Source: JAFGTE01 sp965369305
Lineage (GTDB): Bacteria; Patescibacteriota; Gracilibacteria; UM-FILTER-43-11
Direction: 5' to 3'
Assembly (NCBI GenBank): GCA_965369305.1
Contig: CBDUQG010000032.1
Span: 1 to 11,081 of the forward strand
Length of the DNA stretch: 11,081 nucleotides
Below, piece by piece: positions 6,055 through 11,081 of this stretch. Position 1 is the first letter of the stretch. Every line of letters starts with the position of its first letter. The notes beneath the pieces were generated by a model. That model was given only the letters and a program-made list of their open reading frames with translations. It was not told the origin of the DNA and ran no database searches. The translations under genes and the position numbers were made by a program.

Positions 6055-7107
6055 ATGAAACAAAGAATTAAGAAATTACAGGCTCTTATTCGGAAGGAAA
6101 AATTATCTGCCCTACTTGTTTCAAATCCTTATAATGTGCGCTATCTCAGCGGCTTCGTGGGAACCAATGGCAAGCTTTTGATTACGCCTACGAAGCATGT
6201 TTTGATCACCGATGCGCGCTACTTTGAAACTGCCCGAAAAGCCAAGGTGCCTTACTACGATCAAGCAAAGGGCTATAAGGGGGTCATGGGCCGATTAAAG
6301 ATCGTTGGTTTTGAAGAGGATGATTTCACAGTGGGTCGACTTCGAATTTACAAGAAAAGGCTTCCTGGAATTAAGTTCAAACCGACCCAGGGACTCGTTG
6401 AGTCGCTCAGGATTGTCAAAGACGAAAGTGAAATGAAGATTATTCGACAGGCTGTGAAGATTGCCTGCAAAAGTCTGAATCAACTTCAAAAGAAACTGAA
6501 GCCCGGCATGACGGAAGGGGATATTGAGTGGGAACTTTTGAGTATCGCCCGCAAAAATGGTGCGGAAGGTTTTTCTTTCCCTCCTATTATTACCTTTGGC
6601 AAAGATACGGCTGATATCCATGCCCAACGAGGCAGCGCTAAATGGAAGAAAGGGGAGATGCTTCTGATTGATTCCGGCATTATTTACCAGGGCTACATCA
6701 CCGACATGACCCGTTGCTTCTTTTCGTCGACGCCGACAGATTTTGAACAAAAAATTTATACAACAGTTCTGGCTGCCAACCAGGCGGCGATCAAGGCAGT
6801 GAAGGTGGGTATGAGCTTTGCTGACTTAGATAAGGTGGCGCGGGATGTGATTGATCAGGCCGGTTTCGGAAAGTATTTCACGCATTCTACTGGTCATGGT
6901 ACAGGGCTCGAAGTGCATGAGGCGCCGACGGTCAGCTTTGGCTCTAAGCAAAGGATTGAGAAGGGGATGGTCTTTACGATTGAACCTGGGATTTACGTGC
7001 CTGGAAAAGGAGGCGTGCGTATTGAGGATATGGTTTATGTAAACCAGAAGGGTGAGGTGGAGGTTTTGACAACCTGCAAAAAGTCCCTTGACGCTGCCAG
7101 GATCTAA
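6055..7107 (+). CDS. M24 metallopeptidase, Xaa-Pro aminopeptidase/dipeptidase
   Basis: This is a pita-bread-fold peptidase of the PepP/PepQ type, 350 aa, expected to release N-terminal residues or dipeptides next to proline in the cytoplasm. An N-terminal creatinase-like domain (1-120; NPYNVRYLSGF at 24-34) precedes the catalytic domain (125-350). The five metal ligands are all present: D206 (LLIDSG), D217 (TDMTR), H281 (HSTGHGTG), E310 (FTIEPG) and E324 (VRIEDM). H189 (DIHA) and H288 (VHEAP) match the catalytic histidines of the family. The ATG at 6055 was preferred to the upstream in-frame start at 5980 because MKQRIKKLQALIRKEKL is the usual start of the creatinase domain, and the extension contains no family signal. 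There is no Shine-Dalgarno. The next gene follows after 32 nt but seems to have its own promoter. Confidence 0.93.
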   Translation: MKQRIKKLQALIRKEKLSALLVSNPYNVRYLSGFVGTNGKLLITPTKHVLITDARYFETARKAKVPYYDQAKGYKGVMGRLKIVGFEEDDFTVGRLRIYKKRLPGIKFKPTQGLVESLRIVKDESEMKIIRQAVKIACKSLNQLQKKLKPGMTEGDIEWELLSIARKNGAEGFSFPPIITFGKDTADIHAQRGSAKWKKGEMLLIDSGIIYQGYITDMTRCFFSSTPTDFEQKIYTTVLAANQAAIKAVKVGMSFADLDKVARDVIDQAGFGKYFTHSTGHGTGLEVHEAPTVSFGSKQRIEKGMVFTIEPGIYVPGKGGVRIEDMVYVNQKGEVEVLTTCKKSLDAARI

Positions 7108-7115
7108 TCTAAAAT
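7088..7115 (+). promoter_or_regulatory. Promoter for the HEAT-repeat gene
   Basis: TTGACG (7088-7093, five of six) and TAAAAT (7110-7115, five of six) are separated by 16 bp. The -35 lies inside the last codons of the M24 peptidase gene. The predicted start of transcription, near 7122, falls within the palindrome at 7116-7132, and the leader would be about 18 nt. Confidence 0.55.
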
Positions 7116-7132
7116 GGGTTCTTAAATAACCC
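7116..7132. promoter_or_regulatory. Palindrome at predicted +1, operator-like
   Basis: GGGTTCTTAAATAACCC is a 17 bp inverted repeat, 7 of 8 pairs matching around a central A. It starts directly after the TAAAAT box and covers the predicted start of transcription, where a bound repressor would block initiation. No T-run follows, so it is not a good terminator for the M24 gene. Compare the palindrome at 5272-5290, which has the same GGGTT/AACCC arms. Confidence 0.45.
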
Positions 7133-7139
7133 CTCCAAA

Positions 7140-7484
7140 ATGTCTCACGAAAAACCCGAAGAAGGTAGATTTAGCCTTGATACAGATGCTTCCGATTCCA
7201 AGCGCACTGAGCTGATTGACACACTGCTGCATGCGGATAATTTTTGGGATCGTCAGAAGGCTGCTTACGGGCTTGCAAGTTTTACTGATGCGGGAGTTAC
7301 TGAAGTGCTTATCGAGTCGGGCATGAATGACTCTATGGGGGCAGTCCGCTTTGGAGTGATGAAAGTGCTGATGGATCGTGAAGGTGAGGGAATTAGGGAA
7401 GCTTTTGAGCATGCTCGTAGGCATGACTGTGACCCCTACGTGCGTGATAAGGCAGAAGAGGGTTTAAAGCGTTACGAGAACTAG
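7140..7484 (+). CDS. Small HEAT-repeat-like protein, 114 aa
   Basis: The first ~22 residues are polar and probably disordered. Residues 23-112 form about three helical hairpins of HEAT/PBS-lyase type: WDRQKAAYGLASFTD (36-50) with VTEVLIESG (53-61), then MGAVRFGVMKVLMDR (66-80) with IREAFEHARRH (85-95), and PYVRDKAEEGLKRYE (99-113). The recurrent R..AA.GLA / VR..V...L pattern is typical of HEAT_2 repeats, which bind proteins or act as small scaffolds. No partner is indicated. The protein has no signal peptide. The ATG at 7140 lacks a Shine-Dalgarno; the preceding bases (CCCCTCC) are in fact the opposite of one. It has its own predicted promoter in the end of the M24 gene, so it may be transcribed independently. 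A stretch of 124 nt without a gene follows, holding the next promoter. Confidence 0.75.
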   Translation: MSHEKPEEGRFSLDTDASDSKRTELIDTLLHADNFWDRQKAAYGLASFTDAGVTEVLIESGMNDSMGAVRFGVMKVLMDREGEGIREAFEHARRHDCDPYVRDKAEEGLKRYEN

Positions 7485-7547
7485 TTTTCCGGCAGAATGG
7501 CAGAAGTTATTTATGAAATACTTTTGAGTTTTTTCAAGGTGAGTCAC

Positions 7548-7575
7548 TTGCCAAATTCCTAGTGTGGAGTATAAT
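7548..7575 (+). promoter_or_regulatory. Strong promoter for the 3D-domain protein
   Basis: TTGCCA (7548-7553, five of six) and a perfect TATAAT (7570-7575) are 16 bp apart. The predicted start is near 7582, with a 27 nt A/T-rich leader before the ATG at 7609 and no Shine-Dalgarno. Confidence 0.65.
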
Positions 7576-7608
7576 GGCAAGATTTTTACAAATCGTAAAA
7601 AAATAAAA

Positions 7609-8949
7609 ATGAAAGCTCTTAAAGTATTTACAACGGTATTTGCCGTCCTTAGCCTTCTGGCTATCATCGTCGCACCAGCGCTCGCTGAAAGCATTCCTAT
7701 GCAAAAGCGAAAATTGCTGGTCACAGCGTACTATTCACCCCTCCCTGATCAGTCCTTCTATATAAAGGGGAGTTATGCCGCCGACATTCGACTCAATGGT
7801 CGTGGGACCAATGGGGCCGATGGAACGGAGGTTTATGTTGGTATGCTTGCGGCTCCTAAAACCTATCCCTTTGGAACACGTGTGAATATCCCCGGCCTTG
7901 GTGTGGGGGAAGTTCATGATCGTGGTGGGGCTATTTTGGCTCATAAAGACTATGACCGTATCGATGTTTGGATGGGGCATGGTGAAGAAGGTTTGGCTCG
8001 TGCTCTTAACTGGGGAGCGCGTATTGTGCACGGTGAAGTTTATTTCACGCCGCATCAAGTCCAGCCTGGTTTGAGCTTTAGTTGGGTAAGTTCTCAGCTT
8101 CCGGCCAGTATGGTCGCTCGCCTTCAGGCAAGAACTCAGGCTAATAAGCAGGCTAACCCAGCGGCCTTTGTGAAAGATTCAAAGGCGAGTCCTACTTCCA
8201 TTCCGCCGGCTGTAGTCACTCCTACTCCTTCGCCCGAGCCGACTCCGGCGCCAGTGGTCGAAGAGGTCGAAAAAGAAAACAAAGAAATCACTCGTCTCGA
8301 ACAGAATCTAGTCCTTTTGGCCTCCGGCCTTGGAAAGGATGCAAGCGGTGAGGGGGTGCAAAACCTTCAGCGTATGCTCTGGGATCTTGGCTATTACAAA
8401 GGTGAAATCACCGGTCACTATGACCAGGCTACGATTGACGCTGTTTTCCAGTTCCAGATTGAGAGCGGGATCATAAACAGTGAGTGGGATAAGGGTGCCG
8501 GATACTTTGGTAAGCGCACTTTTGAAGCTCTTCGGGCTGCCGTGGATAAGAAAATTAAGGTTATTGCGAACTATCCTAAGGAAGTTCAAGTATGGGTTCC
8601 GGCCAAGAAAATCCTTCCTGGAATTGCTAATTTGGAAGTTAACTTTGAGCCTAAAGAAAGGCAAGAGCTTAACTTTGGAAGCATCCTATCGAACAAAAAA
8701 ATTGTTCAATCTGCAGGGCTCAGCTCTGAGCTTGATCTGAATGATCGGAGTGAGCAAGTGGTCGTCCTTCAGGACTTCTTGATCCAGCATAACTATTTAA
8801 CAAGTGGACTAAACACCGGCTACTACGGTCAGAAGACTCAGGAAGCCGTGCTTAAGTTCCAGATGGAACAGGGGATTGTTGATTCTCCTTTTGAGCCAGG
8901 TGCTGGTCGCATCGGTCCAAAAACCCTGGCCACCATCAATTCGTTTTAG
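7609..8949 (+). CDS. Secreted 3D-domain protein with two peptidoglycan-binding domains
   Basis: The 446 aa precursor has a signal peptide (basic MKALK, hydrophobic 6-22, likely cleavage after APALA at 26). A 3D domain (about 36-145) of the MltA/RlpA/YuiC double-psi barrel type follows, from LVTAYYSP through YPFGTRV to HDRGGAI (103-109) and RIDVWMG (117-123). The three aspartates that name the domain are probably D104, D116 and D119. A Pro/Thr/Ala-rich linker (about 165-220) leads to two PG_binding_1-like repeats, about 247-310 and 379-446. They share VxxLQxxLxxxxY, GxY, AVxxFQ and a GAGxxGxxT ending. The protein is probably a secreted wall-lytic or wall-remodelling enzyme, with the repeats holding it on peptidoglycan. 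I chose the ATG at 7609 because the earlier in-frame start (7564) lies upstream of the promoter's predicted start and would bury the signal peptide. A terminator follows. Confidence 0.9.
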   Translation: MKALKVFTTVFAVLSLLAIIVAPALAESIPMQKRKLLVTAYYSPLPDQSFYIKGSYAADIRLNGRGTNGADGTEVYVGMLAAPKTYPFGTRVNIPGLGVGEVHDRGGAILAHKDYDRIDVWMGHGEEGLARALNWGARIVHGEVYFTPHQVQPGLSFSWVSSQLPASMVARLQARTQANKQANPAAFVKDSKASPTSIPPAVVTPTPSPEPTPAPVVEEVEKENKEITRLEQNLVLLASGLGKDASGEGVQNLQRMLWDLGYYKGEITGHYDQATIDAVFQFQIESGIINSEWDKGAGYFGKRTFEALRAAVDKKIKVIANYPKEVQVWVPAKKILPGIANLEVNFEPKERQELNFGSILSNKKIVQSAGLSSELDLNDRSEQVVVLQDFLIQHNYLTSGLNTGYYGQKTQEAVLKFQMEQGIVDSPFEPGAGRIGPKTLATINSF

Positions 8950-8980
8950 TAATACTTTTAAGAGCAGTATTTAGCCAATA

Positions 8981-9002
8981 AGCCCACTTTGGTGGGTTTT
9001 TT
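8981..9002 (+). terminator. Rho-independent terminator after the 3D-domain gene
   Basis: CCCAC (8983-8987), a TTTG loop and GTGGG (8992-8996) form a 5 bp GC-rich stem. It is extended at its base by a G-T and an A-T pair and followed directly by six T (8997-9002). It lies 31 nt after the stop codon. Confidence 0.88.
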
Positions 9003-9017
9003 GGTAATTGGGCGTTT

Positions 9018-9046
9018 TTGACAAAAAGTCAGCTTTGTTCTATTTT
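9018..9046 (+). promoter_or_regulatory. Consensus-like promoter for the 9146-9766 gene
   Basis: A perfect TTGACA (9018-9023), a 17 bp spacer and TATTTT (9041-9046). The predicted start near 9053 gives a 93 nt leader, the longest of any gene here. The unit is isolated by the terminator just upstream. Confidence 0.65.
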
Positions 9047-9048
9047 AC

Positions 9049-9139
9049 GCGCACGGCCCGCTCTCCCAAATTTTTTGGTGTGCGCTGGTCTTGAATTCTT
9101 CACACTTGCCGTTTTGGCATTTGAAACCCAATTTAGGAG
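9049..9139 (+). promoter_or_regulatory. Structured 5' leader with strong Shine-Dalgarno
   Basis: Two possible hairpins can be drawn. The first has an outer stem GCGCAC (9049-9054) with GTGCGC (9080-9085) and an inner stem CCAAA (9066-9070) with TTTGG (9074-9078). The second is TGCC (9107-9110) with GGCA (9116-9119). The predicted start of transcription (9053) would fall inside the outer left arm, so that stem depends on the true start. AGGAG (9135-9139), 6 nt before the ATG, is the best Shine-Dalgarno in the window. Confidence 0.4.
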
Positions 9140-9145
9140 TTATAT

Positions 9146-9766
9146 ATGGAGCTAATGCTTACAAACATCGAGCGACTGATTCAAATCGTTCGGGAAAGTA
9201 AAATAGAACCCAAGCAATTCGGCGCTCTGCTCGAGAGTGGTCTTCTGGAAGACCTGCTCCAGACTGCCGACCCGACTTGCGTCAACCGGGAGTTCTTCCG
9301 CAATGTACTCGCAGATGATTTCGTGGTTGCCTGCCATGTCCACGAGCTCGAGGTAGACTTCAATATGCCTCTTGATGCTTTGGTGGCTCAGGGGCGTTAC
9401 GACATCCCCAGCAGATTACTCGAAGACGTTTCCGGTGAGAGCAAGGATGAGGGAAGGAGAATACTTGAAGTCCGCGTGGTCCACTTTGGGCGCAAAATGA
9501 GCGAGGACGAAGTCCTTGTCGCCCTTTCCAAGCGCCAGCTCAAGCCAGCTTGCCTTTGGGTTCAGTGTGCTGTTGGCGCCCATCATGGCGAACTTCAGCG
9601 AGACTTCCCCATAGTGGCTTTGGGTACATCCCATGAGTCCATACAACGTGGTGAGACCTACCCGATCCTCGACGAGGTCGGCGGAGATCGCACTCTTCGC
9701 TTTGGTGCTCCGCCGGTTGGAGAGAAGTGGTCCGCCAGCATGCGGTTTCTGGCTGTTCCAGTGTGA
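9146..9766 (+). CDS. CPR-type protein family of unknown function, 206 aa
   Basis: From memory I place this in a family that recurs in Patescibacteria genomes, with no known function. Shared features are an N-terminal helical segment (NIERLIQIVRES, then LLESGLLEDLL), a VDFNMPLDALVAQGRYD block (70-86), LEVRVVHFGRKMSEDEVL (107-124), a Lys/Arg-x-LKPA turn, HHGELQRDFPIVALG (145-159) and a C-terminal RFLAV. The protein has no signal peptide or membrane helix. The gene looks richer in GC than its neighbours (for instance 36 of 60 bases in 9241-9300). It sits alone, between its own consensus promoter with a long leader and its own terminator, and uses a strong Shine-Dalgarno, unlike most genes here. 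These traits fit an independently moving or separately regulated unit, which is an inference. The family assignment should be confirmed by a profile search. Confidence 0.78.
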   Translation: MELMLTNIERLIQIVRESKIEPKQFGALLESGLLEDLLQTADPTCVNREFFRNVLADDFVVACHVHELEVDFNMPLDALVAQGRYDIPSRLLEDVSGESKDEGRRILEVRVVHFGRKMSEDEVLVALSKRQLKPACLWVQCAVGAHHGELQRDFPIVALGTSHESIQRGETYPILDEVGGDRTLRFGAPPVGEKWSASMRFLAVPV

Positions 9767-9786
9767 TTGGCTTAGGTTAGGGTGCC

Positions 9787-9833
9787 AAAAACCCTCCCCC
9801 CTGTACTTGGCTTTGCTGAGCGAGGGGTTTTTT
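9787..9833 (+). terminator. Rho-independent terminator after the 9146-9766 gene
   Basis: AAAACCCTC (9787-9795) pairs with GAGGGGTTTT (9822-9831) with one bulged G. Inside lies a second stem, CTTGGC with GCTGAG around TTT. The T-run (9828-9833) closes the element. Confidence 0.82.
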
Positions 9834-9845
9834 CAATTCCTAATA

Positions 9846-9893
9846 TTGACAAAAACAGCTTTAAGTGTTAGATTCATAACGTTTTAAGAGAGG
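9846..9893 (+). promoter_or_regulatory. Promoter and Shine-Dalgarno for the 9899-10138 gene
   Basis: TTGACA (9846-9851) and TAGATT (9869-9874, four of six) are separated by 17 bp, giving a start near 9881 and an 18 nt leader. GAGAGG (9888-9893) lies 5 nt before the ATG and serves as Shine-Dalgarno. Confidence 0.6.
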
Positions 9894-9898
9894 AAACT

Positions 9899-10138
9899 AT
9901 GAGTAAGAACAATGATGTGATGACGGAAAGGCCTGAGCCAAAGCTCTATGACAAGTATGCTGAGCGCCATCGACGCTTCAATGAAGTTATGGAGCTTATT
10001 TATGGTGAAAGAGCTAAAGATATTCCTGCTAAGGAGCTAATTTCCAGGCATCGTGATGTTGCTGAAGCTATCCTTGGAACCAAAAAGCGATCATTTGACC
10101 CCTTTGTGGATAAAATTCCGTCTCGTTCCAGGAATTAG
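9899..10138 (+). CDS. Small hypothetical protein, 79 aa
   Basis: I do not recognise this protein. It is highly charged (many Glu, Lys, Arg and Asp) and mostly helical. A conspicuous central segment runs LYDKYAERHRRFNEVMELIYGERAK (16-40), followed by a second helix from IPAKELISRHRDVAEAILG (42-60) and a basic tail. It has no signal peptide or membrane segment, and no cysteines. Its promoter has a perfect -35 and a good Shine-Dalgarno, which support it as a real, well-translated gene. Its stop overlaps by one base with a GTG in frame with prmC, so the two could be transcribed and even translated together. A regulatory or nucleic-acid-binding role is conceivable from the charge alone, but nothing specific supports it. 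Confidence 0.7.
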   Translation: MSKNNDVMTERPEPKLYDKYAERHRRFNEVMELIYGERAKDIPAKELISRHRDVAEAILGTKKRSFDPFVDKIPSRSRN

Positions 10139-10143
10139 TGAGC

Positions 10144-10149
10144 TATAAT
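10144..10149 (+). promoter_or_regulatory. TATAAT box directly before prmC
   Basis: A perfect TATAAT whose expected start of transcription, 7 bases after its last T, coincides with the A of the prmC ATG at 10156. No good -35 is present 16-18 bp upstream. Confidence 0.4.
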
Positions 10150-10155
10150 GGTCTC

Positions 10156-10980
10156 ATGACCATTAAAGAGCTCATCGAAACGGGGCATCGCAAACTGATT
10201 GAATTTGATTCGGCCCGCTTGGATGCGGAGCTTCTTCTTTCGCATGTGCTTGGTAAGCCTGTAACTTACCTGCTGGCTTACAATGAAAAGGCAGTGAGTT
10301 TTTTAAAGCAATGGGAATATCTTTTGCTTATTGCTAGGAGGCGAAAGGGGATTCCTGTCGCTTACTTACTGGGGCACAAAGAGTTTTATGGCTTGGATTT
10401 TAAAGTGAATAAGCATGTGCTTGTACCCAGGCCTGACACGGAAACTTTGGTGGAATCGGTGATTGAATACCTGAGTCCGGGGGACTTGTTACTGGATATT
10501 GGAACGGGTTCGGGTTGCATACCAATTTCGATTTTGGAGCATGTTCATGATGTTGAGGTGGTGGCGACTGATATTTCATATGCTGCCCTGAAGGTAGCCA
10601 AGCTTAATTCCCAGGTACATCATGTTTCAGGCCGAATTCAGTTCTTTCAGTCAGATCTTCTGAAAAATATTCCGCCCGAAGCCCTTGAAGACCGGGATCT
10701 GGTAGTGACCGCCAACCTGCCTTACGTTCCCAAAGGATACGAAGTGAACATTGAAACCACATTTGAGCCGCAGGTAGCCCTGTGGGGAGGGGATGATGGC
10801 TTGGACATTTTTAAGCGACTTCTGGAGGCACTCCTTCCACTGAAGCCTAAGGCCATGTTTTTTGAGTGCTTTGGTTTTCAGAAGGCTATGCTTGCTGAGC
10901 ATGCAGAAGGTTATAAGCTGAGGCATTTTAAAAGCCCAACTGGTGGCGCGGGAGTGATGGTGCTTGAGCGAGAGTCATAA
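10156..10980 (+). CDS. prmC: Release-factor glutamine methyltransferase (PrmC/HemK)
   Basis: PrmC uses S-adenosylmethionine to methylate the GGQ glutamine of peptide-chain release factors. The 274 aa protein has the N-terminal helical domain (1-75; DSARLDAELLLSHVLGK at 18-34) and a Rossmann methyltransferase domain. It also shows FYGLDFKV (77-84), VPRPDTETLVE (90-100), the SAM loop LLDIGTGSG (112-120), the acidic ATD strand end (137-139), and EPQVALWGGDDGL (204-216). The acceptor-binding NPPY motif reads N187-L-P-Y190, an oddity. The C-terminal usual LEIG and DRVV motifs are also altered. The ATG at 10156 (MTIKELIE) fits the family start. An alternative GTG at 10138, overlapping the previous stop and preceded by AGGA, would add six residues. 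No release-factor gene is in view. It could be a PrmC-like paralogue with another substrate, but the assignment is strong. Confidence 0.92.
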   Translation: MTIKELIETGHRKLIEFDSARLDAELLLSHVLGKPVTYLLAYNEKAVSFLKQWEYLLLIARRRKGIPVAYLLGHKEFYGLDFKVNKHVLVPRPDTETLVESVIEYLSPGDLLLDIGTGSGCIPISILEHVHDVEVVATDISYAALKVAKLNSQVHHVSGRIQFFQSDLLKNIPPEALEDRDLVVTANLPYVPKGYEVNIETTFEPQVALWGGDDGLDIFKRLLEALLPLKPKAMFFECFGFQKAMLAEHAEGYKLRHFKSPTGGAGVMVLERES

Positions 10981-10982
10981 AA

Positions 10983-11014
10983 AGTGTGACGTTTGTCATA
11001 ACACGCTCTTTTGC
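10983..11014 (+). terminator. Weak hairpin after prmC, possible terminator
   Basis: GTGTGAC (10984-10990), a GTTT loop and GTCATAACAC (10995-11004) pair as seven base pairs with a three-base bulge, followed by GCTCTTTT. The stem is modest and the T-run short. Confidence 0.25.
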
Positions 11015-11056
11015 TTAGCTGGGGGCCTTTTTAATTTACCTTGCTAAATTATTCAT

Positions 11057-11081
11057 ATGTGGCTTAGTAATACCTTAAACC
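11057..11081 (+). CDS. Start of a further gene, cut by the window end
   Basis: An ATG at 11057 opens a frame of eight codons (MWLSNTLN) that runs off the window. A TAAATT (11045-11050) stands so that its predicted transcript begins at this ATG, the same arrangement as at prmC. Too little is present to name a product. Confidence 0.3.

Noticed and set aside
7564..7608. Extended start of the 3D-domain protein
   Set aside because: It would place 15 residues before a good signal peptide and begins upstream of the -10 box.
9063..9078. Inner CCAAA/TTTGG hairpin with T-run as an attenuator
   Set aside because: The run of T lies within the hairpin rather than after it, so it does not form a normal terminator.
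9633..9887. 84 aa plus-strand frame across the end of the 9146 gene
   Set aside because: It runs through a convincing terminator and lacks family features; a shadow frame.
86..10980. UGA read as glycine (code 25, as in some CPR lineages)
   Set aside because: Conserved genes are full length without internal TGA, and TGA ends two genes close to further stops (TGA TAA at 5300-5295; TGA then TAG after two codons at 9764), consistent with ordinary termination.
1..11081. CRISPR arrays, tRNA or rRNA genes, insertion sequences
   Set aside because: No regularly spaced direct repeats, cloverleaf-like segments, rRNA-like stretches or transposase motifs were seen by eye.

Overview
The window reads as a bacterial chromosome segment, most likely from a Patescibacteria/CPR lineage. 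The lineage call is an inference. It rests mainly on the 9146-9766 protein, which I recognise from memory as a family scattered through CPR genomes. Supporting points are the Kazal-type lipoprotein with a long C-terminal Cys-rich tail, the unusual PrmC (NLPY instead of NPPY), and several small genes that match no family I know. The genetic code is standard: long conserved genes read through with no internal UGA, and TGA is used as a stop.

Layout. (1) 1-565: a promoter and one unknown plus-strand gene. (2) 583-5966: a tight minus-strand run of eight genes, read from high to low coordinates: a helical-repeat protein of unknown function, purC, purE, purB, a Kazal-type lipoprotein, a DUF1653 protein, a P-loop (UPF0200/CoaE-like) kinase and a deoxycytidylate deaminase. 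Spacing is 4-50 nt, or genes overlap as TAATG. (3) 5967-6054: a divergent promoter region. (4) 6055-8949: on the plus strand, an M24 metallopeptidase, a small HEAT-repeat protein, and a secreted 3D-domain protein with two peptidoglycan-binding domains, ending in a clear terminator. (5) 9018-9833: a stand-alone, GC-rich unit with its own promoter, structured leader, strong Shine-Dalgarno, one gene and a terminator. (6) 9846-11081: a small unknown gene, prmC, and the first codons of another gene.

Functionally, purE, purC and purB encode three consecutive steps of IMP synthesis (AIR to CAIR to SAICAR to AICAR). The PurE resembles the class II type, which carboxylates AIR directly, and no purK is present. 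The distal kinase and dCMP deaminase genes overlap and point to nucleotide metabolism. The same kinase-plus-deaminase pairing exists as a single fused protein elsewhere. The lipoprotein and the 3D protein act at the envelope.

Other features worth a look are two similar GGGTT...AACCC palindromes placed at predicted start points of transcription, and promoter spacings that predict leaderless mRNAs for prmC and the gene after it. No tRNA, rRNA, CRISPR array, insertion sequence or other mobile element was seen. No stretch over 300 bases lacks a gene.
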